A DNA stretch of 64,000 bases, taken from Geosiphon pyriformis (taxonomy: Eukaryota > Glomeromycota > Glomeromycetes > Archaeosporales > Geosiphonaceae). The notes beneath the pieces are model-generated. The model saw only the letters and a program-made list of their open reading frames with translations, searched no databases and was not told the origin of the DNA. Both the position numbers and the translations under genes were made by a program. Below, piece after piece: positions 1-10,650 of the stretch (position 1 is the stretch's first letter; the number at the start of each line of letters is the position of its first letter). The DNA lies in assembly GCA_016748015.1 (NCBI GenBank), contig JAAOMT010000703.1, positions 637,764 through 701,763 of the forward strand, in the 5' to 3' direction.

Positions 1-258
1 CATCAGGCAATTGCAAGGATAGCCTCAGAGAAGACCCCAGACAGTGGGTAGATTTCAGTTCAGCCTCTGAGAAGGAGTACATAAACACACACAACAATCA
101 AGAATTAAAGAATAACTTACATCACAACAGTAAAAAGAAAGCCTTCAGTGTAACAGTGACATTATCACACAAATAGAACTGAGGAACTCACAAAAGACTG
201 ATTGCAATTAAAGCGGGATATCAGCAATTAAATATAACAAGAAAACCATCCCGTAACA
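1..258 (+). repeat. 3' tail of an LTR of a third family (element D)
   Basis: This stretch ends in CCGTAACA at 251-258, the same kind of end (GTAACA) as the other LTRs here. At 259 the sequence changes abruptly to a family A protease gene, starting with ATGC, a plausible 4-bp target duplication. A part near 17-52 resembles family B LTRs (a 'gatagcctc...accccagacagtgggtaga' pattern, compare 22543-22578), but the last 150 bases do not match families A or B. I therefore treat it as a third, related LTR. The rest of D lies upstream of the window. No gene is visible. Confidence 0.6.
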
Positions 259-260
259 AT

Positions 261-590
261 GCACTCCAATACCAAGCTGTAGTCAGAAATGATTGGCTTC
301 TCAAGGCCAATGCAAACCTGAACTGGAAAACTCAAGAACTTAAAATCTCATACCAAGGACAATATACCATAGTACCTGCAACCTGTGGTATCTTTAACAA
401 ACAATCAGAAAAAGCTCCAGTATTTGAATTTGAAGAAGAGAAAGAAATGCCACTCACTAAAACTTACATGGCTCTTGAATCACCATTCAATTGGGCTGAA
501 GAAACAGAACAAGAGATTTTTGAAGAATTAAGAGAATAGAAAAAAGTTAGATATTCCACACCAGAACCATGAAAAGAACCACTATACATT
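261..590 (+). pseudogene. A1 retropepsin C-terminal fragment
   Basis: Reads ALQYQAVVRNDWL, the end of the aspartic protease region of the gag-pol protein. The catalytic Asp-Ser-Gly lies upstream of the D insertion and is absent. The codon at 273-275 is CAA (Gln), where five other copies in the window have TAA. A region with a FEFEEEKE acidic patch follows and leads in the same frame into the Cys-rich module. Stops are at about 537 (TAG) and 570 (TGA). Assigned by alignment with the fuller protease regions at 32000-32560 and 62990-63530. Confidence 0.65.
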
Positions 591-1250
591 CCACTAAAAT
601 GCAAAGATTGCAAAAAGAAGCTTTCATCTATGGGAGCCTGTATTTCTCCAGAAGAGGAATACGAAACTTGCACTTACTACTTCTGCAAAGCATGCCATAG
701 AAAACGATTTGGATCCCCAAAGAGAAGTGGAAAATGGGACAAAACTTCTTGTCTTACTTGTGGAAAAAGGCTACCAGAAGAATGCAATTGGATTAATATA
801 GCAATGAGAGAAGGAGTATGTGATCAGACCTGTTAATATGCTCTATCAATTTTGGAAAAAGTCAGAAGAAGAACACCATTTGATGCAGCATACAACAGTG
901 CTTTCAATAAACTTTACCACTACCCTTATGATGCTAAAATAATTTTTGACTTAGCAATAGCATTGATCAATAAAGCCACCCAAGAAGATGGCTGCCAAAT
1001 AAAAGAAGCTGAATACATTGAGTATATCATAGAATTAGCTGGATTTGATTATGAAGATGAAGTAAAAACCTACCACCAAATTGCAAGCCACACATATCTG
1101 ACCAAAGAAGCTCAAATTCAATGATTAGAGCAAATAAACATTCAGTTGTGTGAAAAATGTGTTATGCCTTGTGATGACCAATGGTGTTTAGAATGTTATG
1201 CTCTCAGCATTCCTCTGCCAGATGAGAATAATGAAAATGAAATCGAATTT
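591..1250 (+). pseudogene. A1 Cys-rich zinc-binding module
   Basis: A conserved module of about 200 residues between protease and dUTPase. Cys pairs in order: CKDC (600-611), FCKACH (about 681-698), CLTC (about 750), EEC, CDQTC (about 820-833), then after a helical stretch CEKC and CLEC (1149-1196). Spacing suggests two or more zinc sites, loosely like LIM or zinc-ribbon folds. The frame is open except for TAA at 834 (Gln in element E) and TGA near 1122 (Trp in E). Function unknown. Nucleic acid binding or capsid assembly are possible but unproven. Confidence 0.7.
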
Positions 1251-1319
1251 GGAGTATCTAAACTAGTAGAAAAACTACCAACCACCCCCATCTATCTTCT
1301 TGAAAAGCAACCATCTCTA

Positions 1320-1790
1320 CAACTTAAATATTTTGACAACCATGGCCAAGGAATCAGACCAAAAAAAACACACGAAATTGATGCTGGATATGACCTAAGA
1401 TACTCAGGAAAAGATACTTTGGTTCTCCAACCAAAGTCTTTGACAAAAATCAATCTCAAAATTGCTCTTGAAATTCCACCAGGAGCAATGGTTCAAATTG
1501 CCTTCAGATCATTATTGGCAAGCAAAAGAATCAATATTAGAGGAGAAGTTATAAATGCAGAATACACTGGAGACATTACCATCATGTTACAGAATAAGAC
1601 AGACAAACCATTCAAAATTGAACATGCTGAAAAAAATTGCTCAAGCAATTTACTTACTCTTAATCAACATTTCGAGTTTACAATCAGTAAACAACAGAGA
1701 ACAATTGGAAAAAAGTGAAAGAAGAACTTAAGGTTTTGATTCAACTGGACAATTTACAGTTTCAGTAAACATAGCTCTTAATACACAAAA
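1320..1790 (+). pseudogene. A1 dUTPase domain
   Basis: Trimeric dUTPase, which hydrolyses dUTP to dUMP and pyrophosphate. Visible motifs: DAGYDLRYSG (motif 1), PPGAMVQIAFRS (altered motif 2; other copies have ASRSSLASK), INAEYTGDI (motif 3, normally G-x-x-D), HAEK (motif 4) and GFDSTGQF (glycine-rich motif 5). A one-base insertion in the A run near 1630 (seven A, six in E) breaks the frame inside motif 4, so this copy should be inactive. It sits between the Cys-rich module and RT, unlike lentiviral dUTPase, which follows RT. Confidence 0.85.
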
Positions 1791-3597
1791 TGAATCTCAC
1801 CAGATTCTTCAATTTTTCCAGCCAATTACCATTTCACCTTTTGGAGAACATCACGAAATTTACACTTGCTCAAAACCCACCACTACACAACAAATCTTTG
1901 AATCCAATGAACAAATCTGTTTAAAGCATGAAATCTCAATTCCAAACGTTTATATTTCCAAAGAAATAAAAAAATTTTGAGTTATATTCTACAATCCCAA
2001 TAATTACTTTATTGTTTTATTAAACAAAGTGGAGATTGGAATCATACACAGCAATATTTTTCAAGATAAAAACCCTCATATTGTCTCTAATTTTATCGAA
2101 ATTGTAAAGCACACTCTATTCCCAAATTCAAATATCATTTTCACTACTGAAAACTACCACTTTTTGGAAGAAAAACTCTCTCGAATCAACATGGATCTCT
2201 TAGAACCTTAACAACAAAGACAATTGAAACAATTGATAGCTAAATTTGCAGATATATTTGCAAAAGACAACAATGATCTGGGAAAAACAGATATGGTTCA
2301 ACATTAGATCCATACAGGAGATGCTCTACCAAAACATCAGCAAGCTTACAGAGTGCCATCTGTTAGCCACCAATTCATCAGAGAAGAAGTCCAGAGAATG
2401 CTCAATAATGGATTGATTCAACCATCAAGAAGTCCTTGGGTCTTATCAGTAGTTCTTGTCAAAAAGAAAAATGGAAAAATCAGATTTTGTGTTGACTATT
2501 GCCAAGTGAACAGTATGACAATTGAAGATGTCTACTTTCTTTTAAGAATTGATGACATGCTAGATGCTCTAGGAAAAGCCAAGTTTTTCTCAACTTTAGA
2601 CTTGGAAAGTGGATACTGGCAAGTCGAAATGGACCCAAAAGACTAATCCAAAATAGCATTTACCACCCAAGGAAGAAACTATGAGTTCAATGTTATGCCT
2701 TTTGAACTCTGCAATGTACCAACAACATTTCAGCGACTTATGAATGTTGTATATAAAGGGCTCTTGTGGCAATTAGTAGTTGTTTATCTTGATAACACTG
2801 ATGTATACTCACCAAGTTTTGAGACTTATTTTATCCACCTATGAGAAGTTTTTCAACAATTATGGAAAGCAGGATTGAAGTTAAACATTGAAAAATGTTA
2901 CTTTGAAAAAACAAGCTTAATCTTTCTTGGACACATTGTTAGCAAAGATGGAGTCAAACCAAATCCAGAAACAATCAGTGCTGTCAAAAACTTTCAAACC
3001 CCCAGAAATACCACAGAACTAAGAGGATTTGTAGGATTAGCCTCTTACTATCAAAAATTCATCAAAGGATTCTCAGAAATTGCCAAACCACTCAATTATC
3101 TTACCAATAAAAATGTGCCATACAAATAGACTGAAGAACAACAAAAAGCATTTAAAACCCTCAAAACAAAGCTGACAACAGCCTCAGTTCTTGCTTACCC
3201 AGACTTCAACAAATGATTTCAACTAGCCACTGATGCTTTACACATAGCATTTGGTGCCATCTTATCACAAGTAGATGAAAATAGGCAAGAACAAGTCATC
3301 ACTTATGCTAATAGAACACTCAAACCAACAGAACTAAAATATGGCTCAACTGAATTAGAAGCTGCCGCAGTTATTTGGGCTTTTAAACATTTTCAACAAT
3401 ATCTGAAGAATGGAAAAGAATTTGACATAATAATGGACAATATTGGCCTCAAATGGCTTAATAAAAAGAAAACTGAACAAAGTGTCAAACAGTTTTGATG
3501 GAATAACTTCCTAGCAGACTACAGATATATTATACACCACAAACCAAGAAAACTACATACCAATGTTGATAGCCTCTCAAGAATGAGACAAAATTAA
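1791..3597 (+). pseudogene. A1 linker, reverse transcriptase and RNase H
   Basis: A beta-rich linker (ICLKHE...GIIHSNIFQ) leads into RT. RT blocks: [48 protein letters not shown], then YLDN in place of the catalytic YLDD (second Asp to Asn, G to A). The thumb FLGHIVSKDG and connection region follow. RNase H starts at LATDALHIAFGAILSQ and ends at LSRMRQN (TAA 3595-3597). Stops at about 2209, 2305, 2644, 2845, 3127 and 3214. The Asp loss and stops make it inactive. Confidence 0.88.
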
Positions 3598-3691
3598 TAC
3601 CAACAACAAATTCCACCACAACTTACCAACCTACCAACAAAATAACCAAACAAGAATAAATCCCAGAAATTACAGCAATCTTAAAAATTAT

Positions 3692-5053
3692 TTGAAGACT
3701 CTTACCATGCCAGAAAACTGGTTTCCAAGTAAAAAACATTATTTACAACACCAATCAAAACAATATTTCATACACCAGAACAAAATCTATTATAAAAATT
3801 ACAGAAACCCAAACCAACCACTCAGATTAGTACAAGAGAATGAAAAAGAAACAATTTTATACAACATGTACACAGATCTATCTTCAGCACACTTGGGAAG
3901 AGATGAAACAATTCAAAGAATTCTTAAACATTATTTTTGGCCTCACATGCAAAAAGACATTTGACAATATGTAGAATCTTGTAATAGTTGTCAAAGAAGA
4001 TGAGGAACTCACCTCACAGAATCTTTAAATCCAATCAAAGTTAGACAACCTTTTGACAGAGTTGGAATTGATTTAGTCGGACCATTATCTATCACAACCC
4101 AAAGAAATCGCTATATTGCAGTAGCAGTAGATTATCTTACCAAATGGTCTGAAGCTAGAGCCATCCAAAGAGCAGATGCAAAATCAGTAGCAAATTTCAT
4201 CTATAAAGACATTATTTGTAGATATGGATGCCCAATTAAACTTTTATCTGATCAAAGAACACATTTTGTGAACAACTTGATACAAAAAATTTGTAAACAG
4301 TTCAATGTCAAAAGACTTCTATCATTACCTTATTACTCTCAAACAAATAGACTTGTAGAACGTTTCAACAGAACATTGTGTGAATCTCTAGCCAAAGTCT
4401 CAACAGACTTTAAGCAGGAATGGGATATCTTTATTCTATCAGTGTTACTAGTATACAAAATGCTAAAACAAAATACTATGAAACACATATCATTTGATTT
4501 TACTTATGGAAAGACAGCAATATTACCAATTAATTTCATAGTGGAAACATATCTAGTACAACCAATCAATAAAGAAAACTTTCAAGAAACACTCCAAAGA
4601 AGGGCCTACACTCTTCTTAGTACACTGGAAAGAAAAAAAAGAATAGCAGCAACTCATATTGAACATTCCCAAGCTCAACAAAAAGAAAGACATAACAATA
4701 AATTACCACCTATTACCAACGAATTTAAAGTTGGAAATAAAGTTTTCTTACACAGAACTAAGACTGAAAAACAATGAAATGGAAAATTTGAAAACAAATG
4801 GGATGGACCATTTTATATTTATGAAATTCTAGGCAATGGATCATACAAGTTAAGACTTGATGACAAAATACTAGCAAAAGTTGCACATGGAAACAGATTG
4901 AAACATTATCATTCCAAAAACAATCCTGAAACATTAATTCCACAAATTGGTACACATTCCCTTTTAATTAATCCTGAAGATATTTCCCAAAATTTAGAAC
5001 CAATAATTATAATAGAACAACAACCAAACTTGAACACTAAAATTATACAATAA
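3692..5053 (+). pseudogene. A1 integrase
   Basis: Inserts the cDNA into the chromosome. N-terminal zinc domain: His in SAHLG, His in LKHYFWPHM and CNSC. Core: Asp in IDLVGPL, Asp in LLSDQRTHF and Glu in LVERFNRTL, so the DDE triad is intact. The C-terminal part has a GPY/F-like motif WDGPFYIYEIL. No chromodomain is visible. Stops at 3962 (TGA), about 4000 and 4775 (TGA, Trp in A2). It is one frame away from RT in this copy, while in E the two are in the same frame, so A1 has gained a shift. Confidence 0.85.
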
Positions 5054-5167
5054 TTTTTTAATAAAAACACAAAAACAAAAATAGTAAATAATTACAAAAA
5101 ACACCCAAACCCAAAAACAAATAAAAACTCCATATCCAAAAAATAATTTTCTTTATTCTCTCTTTTC

Positions 5168-5875
5168 ATGATTATTCTCTGAAATATTCAACAAATATCC
5201 CAAAAGTTAATGTTAGCCTTGAAAACATTTCTTGACTTATCCATAATGATTAATAGAAGTTAAATTAATTACATTCAGAAAGAAATCACAGCCCCAATAG
5301 CAAATCATTCACAGAACTATCATCTCTATAGAAGAAAAACAAGAAGCCACTCTGAAAATAAATTACCAAGACTTTTGAAGCAAGCACTAGAAGAAAATTT
5401 TTTAATTGCCCCTATGGACATTCCACCAAATACTACAATGCAACAAAAATTTTTACTACTTTTCAATGAACAGAACAATGAACACACCCTTATCTATAAA
5501 TACTTTCACATTGGAAAGACATTTTATGAACAAAAACTGAAACTTGAAGCAACAAATCTCACTCCTAAAGCTATACAAAAACAAATCTACAATGAATTCA
5601 AAACAGCAACTGGACCAACAAACACTCACTACAAACTTAGAGCAGCTTTTAGACTCTATGATTTGTTTAATACTTGTGAAAATGTTCTACAAAATCCAAT
5701 ACTGCAACCAATGAAAGTCCAATACATTGGCAAACTCACAGAACTGAAATTTCAACAATTTTCAGATCAGATTACTTCAATTATTTTGGATCACTATCTC
5801 AATATTACAAATAGTGCTTGGACTTCAATGGAGCTCAGTCTTGAGGAGAAGATTATGTTACCAGTAGAATTTTAG
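5168..5875 (+). pseudogene. A1 ORF3, extra gene before the 3' LTR
   Basis: An ATG at 5168 opens a frame of about 235 codons that ends inside the LTR (TAG 5872-5874), with internal stops at 5180 and near 5255. The last 165 residues are open. It looks helical and has no signal peptide or membrane segment, so it is not a recognisable envelope gene despite its env-like position. The C-terminal part has LRAAFRLYDLF and KLTELKFQQF, matched in A2 (19007-19714), E (37308-38024) and more weakly in family B. I know of no named family for it. It starts 115 bases after the integrase stop. Confidence 0.6.
5841..5855 (+). promoter_or_regulatory. A1 polypurine tract
   Basis: Purine-rich run (GAGGAGAAGA then TTA) directly before the LTR start TGTTACC. 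It would prime plus-strand cDNA synthesis. It also encodes the EEK of ORF3, so the coding frame and the priming site overlap. Confidence 0.65.
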
Positions 5876-6061
5876 CTATTAATTAGCATGAAATTACTCT
5901 TATAATTCCTATAATTAATTAATATATTAATATCATTTCAAATTATCATTTATTATTTAATTAATTATTACATATCATGATTCAATTAAAATAATCTAAT
6001 TAGTATAACAAAAAGTAGGATGATCAAATTACACAATACTCTGAACTTTGTAACATTCTAA

Positions 6062-6175
6062 AATTCGCTGAAATTTATAAGAAATTCGCCGAAATTTATA
6101 GAAATTCACCGAAATTATGAATAGTTCAGCAAAATAACTTGTAGTTCATCAAAATGTATCTTTAGTTTGCCAAAA
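6062..6175 (+). repeat. U3 array of a TTYGCCGAAAT-like motif
   Basis: About six degenerate copies of an 11-bp motif (TTCGCTGAAAT, TTCGCCGAAAT, TTCACCGAAAT, TTCAGCAAAAT, TTCATCAAAAT, TTTGCCAAAAT), spaced about 15-25 bp. It lies 50-170 bp upstream of the TATA box, where an enhancer would be. Variation is mainly CG to TG or CA. Confidence 0.7.
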
Positions 6176-6227
6176 TTTGAGCAAAAAGAAAAAGTGCAAG
6201 TTCATAGACTAGTACTACAACAAGTTG

Positions 6228-6235
6228 TATAAAAG
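6228..6235 (+). promoter_or_regulatory. TATA box of the A1 LTR
   Basis: TATAAAAG preceded by CAACAAGTTG. The same block is kept at 20046-20053, 29465-29471, 38374-38381 and 60489-60496, so it is the likely core promoter of family A. Confidence 0.65.
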
Positions 6236-6825
6236 AAAAGCTTTTTTCTTCAAAAAAATGTATCTTACTTTAGATTTATTACTTAGAACCATTCCTACAC
6301 ACACAAAAAGAAATAAATATCAAATAATTCAAAAAACCAAATTCTTTAATTATTGCACTTGAAAAATTCTCAAAACTCAACTAACATTTTGAAATTGATT
6401 AACTACCAATTTCAGTAAACTGTTAATGACTCCAAGTCTGAATAGAAAACGTTTCCCTTGATAAAATCCTATTTCTTTTACATTTCTTTTATTTTTCTTT
6501 CTTTTCTTATTACAATCATTAAGGTAACTTACAGACAAAATTTCTGTAGAAGAGTTAACTTTCACAGCAAAGTAACTACACATTTTTAGTGAGCTTTTAG
6601 ATGAGCAATTCTTGAGAAAGAGTTAACATTTACTATAATGTAACTACATAAAGTAACTGGCAAGGAATTGGCCATTCCACTTATAAGCCCAGCAGTTCAA
6701 ATTATAGGAGATAATTTGAAAATAAATTCAGTTATTGGAGGTTTAACTACTTCTAGAAAACGTGAATTTGCAACCAACAGATAGTTACAACATTCAAGAA
6801 AAGAGACCAAAAACCTTTGGTAACA

Positions 6826-8400
6826 ACGGTGATTATTTTGAAAGATTTAAATCATGATTGCCAATGCCATCAGGATTCTGATCACCACTACCACAGCCAG
6901 ATTTCAGAACCACAAGTTCCTGGAAATTAACAGAATCGGAAGAAAAACAGGAAGAAGAAGAAAAAGAATCTAAAGATCAAGAATTTACTTACCAGAACCC
7001 AATCCCAGAAAACCCAGAAATTGAAACTCCGAATTTTCAAATGCAGCACAATCAGAATGATCAAAACTCCAACATTAATAATCAACAACACTTACCTTCA
7101 GTAATCATGATCAATCCACCCCCAGCTCCACCAATTGACAAACAGCAACAACAGTCACTTCAACCATCTCAACTACCACAGCAGCCATTTCTACAGCCAC
7201 AACAACAACTTCAACAACCAAACTTGTATTCAATGGTCTATGCTCCAATAGCAAAACTCGAGAAATTTACCAGTGAAGAGGACAATGCCCAAGTATGGCT
7301 TAATGACATAGAAAAAGCCATAGCAGCTAATGAATAGAATGATGCCAGAGCCATGTAAGCCATCCCATATTTTCTCCAGGATACTGTTAATTCATGGTAC
7401 CAAAGTCTGGTCAACAAACCCCAAGATTTCAATGCATTCAAAATAGAGTTCTTAAAATACTTCAGCAACAATAACAGCATTAACAGGTTAGCAAACACCT
7501 TTACTACTATTAAACAAGAAAAAAATGAAGCAGTCACTACTTACTTAGGACATTTCCATAGGAATCTGCACCAGATCCAAGCCATTGACCCCAATTATTT
7601 CACAGTAGCCCAGATTCTAAATTAGTTTATTTGTGGATTATGCAGTAGCATCCTACAATGCATACATCCAATGCATCCTATCAATCTGCAAACAGCCGTC
7701 ACAAATGCCAGAGATTTTGAAACCACTGAACTCGAAGCTAACTACACCTAAGCCATTAATCTAGTAATGAATGGATCATTTGAATTGGATTCCAAACTGA
7801 AACAATTTAGTAATTCCATCAATCAGAAATTAGAAAGATACTTAGCTGACAATTGTGCAATTTATCAATCACTACAACAATGCAATAATTCCAGAAATGC
7901 AAATCATTTCCAGAATCAGTCACGTCTATTATTGTTGACCAATCAACAGTGACAACAGAAAATACATGTTTGCCACTATTGTGATAAACAAGAACACCTA
8001 TAAATCAATTGCCACCATCACTTAAATAACCAATGATTGGGAAATCAATATCAAAATCCTGATTGCCAGTTTCAAATTCCGAATAACCCATTAAACTCCA
8101 AACCATATCATCAAAATTACTTACCTATGACACAGCAGACACCTTATCAACCACCAGTATATCAAATGCTGATTTATTAACCGACAACACCAGTAATTTA
8201 TTAGCCACAGCCACAACCCATTTATCAGCTGCAGTTTTAGGTAATATATCAGCCCCAACAAATTCAAACACTGCCACAAAACTTACTTCAAAACAGAACC
8301 CAAAGACCAAGATTGACCCAACAAAGCTGAAAATCATCGATGGTAGTCCACCAACCAATCCCCAGTTCTTCCACACAACCAGGAGAATTTTGACAATGGA
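6826..8400 (+). pseudogene. B1 gag (N-terminus missing)
   Basis: Gag builds the virus-like particle. The frame used at 7041 is shared to 8680. Pro/Gln-rich segment at about 7080-7230. Retrotransposon gag domain at about 7240-7760: AQVWLNDIEKAI, a Trp-Tyr-Gln block (SWYQSLVNKPQDF), TYLGHFHRNL. CCHC knuckle CHYCDKQEHL-x-INC at about 7968-8012. Gln/Pro/Tyr-rich tail to 8400. Stops include TGA near 6856 and 6880, both also present in B' and both explained by loss of CG in CGA codons. Confidence 0.8.
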
Positions 8401-8559
8401 ATTTGGGCACTGGGTACACCCAAAACCCGAATTCCCAGAACTATTTAAGTCTCCTGGTTACCCCAAAAGACACTACTTTGAACAAACTAGAACCAAATCA
8501 ACCAGCAAAACCTACCTACAACATCCCACCAACAACCATTACTGAAGATAAATCCCTAG

Positions 8560-9180
8560 CTGCCATCTTTCTCTTTGAACTCAAGGAAACCACAATAGTA
8601 CTACTGTTCAGTGGAACCGCTCTAAAAAAAACCCCATTACGGCTATGTACATTAATGCCAAAGTTGATGATCAGTCTATCAAACTGATCTTGGACAGTGG
8701 ATCAGCTGGCAGCATCATCACAAGACAACTCATAGACCAATTAGGTCACCGGATTGATTAAGCTGCCAGCACATACATCATCACAGCTGATAGAGTGACC
8801 AAAACTCCAATTGGCAAAATTGATAACTTCCCGATTGAGATCAATGGCATCATGATACTCATCAAAGTCCTTGTGATAGAAGCCACTCAGTACTAAGCAC
8901 TAGTTGGTAATAACTGGCTCACCAAAACAAATGTCATCCTTGATTGGACTACTCAGAAGTTGCAGTTCAGCCAAAACAGCCAACACACAAGGGTACCAGC
9001 AATGTGTGGCCATTTCAAACCCAGCAGCATTATGCCAGTCCCACTAATCAAGTTTAAGGAAGAGGAAAGGAAACCAACATGGGAGACATATCAAGTCTCA
9101 TGGGCTGACAAAAACCACAACAAGCTGCCACCAATACTATTATGGGATGACAATGGAAAGAAAAAACAAAGAGAAGAACT
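8560..9180 (+). pseudogene. B1 aspartic protease
   Basis: Retropepsin of the gag-pol protein. The catalytic motif LILDSGSAGSI is intact (Asp-Ser-Gly at 8693-8701), followed by TADRVTKTPIG and KVLVIEATQY. A one-base shift near 8635, beside an A run, separates it from the gag frame. In-frame TAA at 8757 and at 8894-8896. The second is the stop seen at the same codon in four other copies. A charged Lys/Glu-rich region follows up to the Cys-rich module. Confidence 0.82.
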
Positions 9181-9354
9181 TACCTAAGAGACTGATGATC
9201 TGACCTAGACCAACAATAACAAAAATGAGCTGACACCAAACTGGGAATAGAAAAAAGAAAACAATAAAGGAAAGAAAAAAGAGAAAAAAGAAGAAACAAC
9301 AACCATCAACACCATTTCTTCTAACTTCTACACTTACATTATACCACCATGATC

Positions 9355-10000
9355 TACCTATCATCGACCAAAACTTATATGCATTGATTGTGGCAAGAAA
9401 TTGTCGTCAATAGATACATGTTGTGGTGACGACGAGGAATATGCAACAGCAACCAAATTCTATTGCCATACATGTGTCATAGAAAGGTTTGGACGACCAA
9501 AGAGGCAAAGAAAATGAGACAACTAACCTTGTCTCACTTGTGAAAAAACTCTCTTGGATGAAGGAATGTGGAATGACATTCCAGAGTGAGGAGGAATGTG
9601 TAACAAATCGTGCCAATACACGATTCTAATTAGCGACTGGATAAGAAAAGGGACACTAATAGAAGCAGCCTGGAGAAGAGCAGTACAATGCTTGAACAGT
9701 TGTCCACATGATGATGACAAGATCTGGCGAATAGCACTTGCAAAAATAAAAGAAGTGACATCCGAAGAAATTAGGGAGATCAAAAACAGCCCACTGGAAC
9801 CTATAGAACTCGACTGGAATGAAGAATCAACCATAAATTTTCTGGAACCAGAAGAATTTCATGAACACTATCAAACTTTGGCATCCACAAAAGAAGAACA
9901 AGAAGAGCATTTAGCACAGTTAAACACTTGATTATGTGACCACTGTTTGGTTTCATGTGACTTTCAATATTGTAATAAGTGTGACCTCATTTACAATCCA
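9355..10000 (+). pseudogene. B1 Cys-rich zinc-binding module
   Basis: Homologous to the module of family A: CIDCGKKLSSI, FYCHTC, CLTCEKTL, MCNKSCQYTILISDW, then an LxxCPHDDDKIWRIA segment and a terminal CDHCLVSCDFQYCNKC (about 9937-9985). Keeping the CxxC pairs while the rest has diverged argues for a folded zinc domain under selection in the past. Stops at about 9516, 9588 and 9931. An Asn/Ser/Asp-rich low-complexity stretch (10060-10190) separates it from dUTPase. Confidence 0.7.
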
Positions 10001-10249
10001 CTACTGCACATGATCTACACAATTCCAGAGAAAGAAGAACCAATCAGCAGCTGCACATCAGAATTGGAATCAATGTTCAATTCCAATTCAAACTTTAACA
10101 ACAACAATGATAAAAACAATGGTTTCAGCTCCACTTCAAATAGCAACAAAAATTATAATGATTCAAACTCCAATTCAAATCCTGAAACATTTATTGTACT
10201 TCTTGATCTTTCAAAGAAACAGAAACTCAAATGGGTATAGTGATAATAA

Positions 10250-10650
10250 TGAAGATATCATGCCAGAACACATATATGATACTGATGCAGGGTTTGATCT
10301 GAGATATTCAGGAAAAAAAGCCATCAAATTGGAACCAAATTCACGCATATGTATTGATCTCAAAATAGCTCTGGAAATTCCAGCAACAACCATGGTCCAA
10401 TTAGCATCTAGGAGTAGTTTAGCAAAAAAAAGAATCAACATCAGAGGAGGAATAATTGATGCGAAATACGTAGAAAATATCATTGTCATGCTACAAAATG
10501 ACTCAGAAAAGACCTATATTATAGAACTAAATAAAAAGATAGCACAGGCAATATTCTTACCTCTGGTGAAAATAGCTCAGTTAGTTTCAGTAGGAAAGAG
10601 AGAAAAATTAGGTATAACAGCAACAGAAATTTGGATCAACAGGTAGAATA
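10250..10650 (+). pseudogene. B1 dUTPase domain
   Basis: Motif 1 DTDAGFDLRYSGKK, motif 2 LASRSSLAKKRIN, motif 3 GGIIDAKY (the usual Tyr or Asp context altered), motif 4 region NKKIAQAIFLPL. Motif 5 is lost to a frameshift near 10620, after which FGSTGRI reads in another frame. The upstream join to the Cys-rich region also needs a shift, near 10235. Lower similarity to family A dUTPase than the A copies have to each other, but the same position and architecture. Confidence 0.82.

Larger units (their letters stand above)
259..6825 (+). mobile_element. Ty3/gypsy element A1, 3' part (family A), inserted in B1
   Basis: Order: protease tail, Cys-rich module, dUTPase, RT, RNase H, integrase, ORF3, 3' LTR (5856-6825). 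The 5' LTR, gag and protease core are missing because element D is inserted at 259 and the other half lies upstream. Immediately after the LTR the sequence becomes family B gag, beginning ACGG, the presumed target duplication. Coding parts carry in-frame TAA, TAG and TGA where related copies have Gln, Trp or Arg, plus frameshifts, so the copy is dead as a whole. Confidence 0.85.
5856..6825 (+). repeat. A1 3' LTR (970 bp)
   Basis: Begins TGTTACCAG and ends TTTGGTAACA, an inverted terminal match of nine bases with one decay change. Boundaries are fixed by comparison with the LTRs at 19695-20653 and 29085-30071. It holds a repeat array (6062-6175) and a TATA box (6228-6235). The next bases, ACGG at 6826-6829, belong to B1 gag. 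Confidence 0.88.

Noticed and set aside
5168-5875. Envelope gene, making these endogenous viruses
   Set aside because: ORF3 has the right position but no signal peptide, membrane helix or cleavage site in any of the six copies.
6260-6360. tRNA or other structured RNA gene in LTR and spacer regions
   Set aside because: I looked for cloverleaf box A and box B patterns and found none; the segments are repeated in other LTRs.
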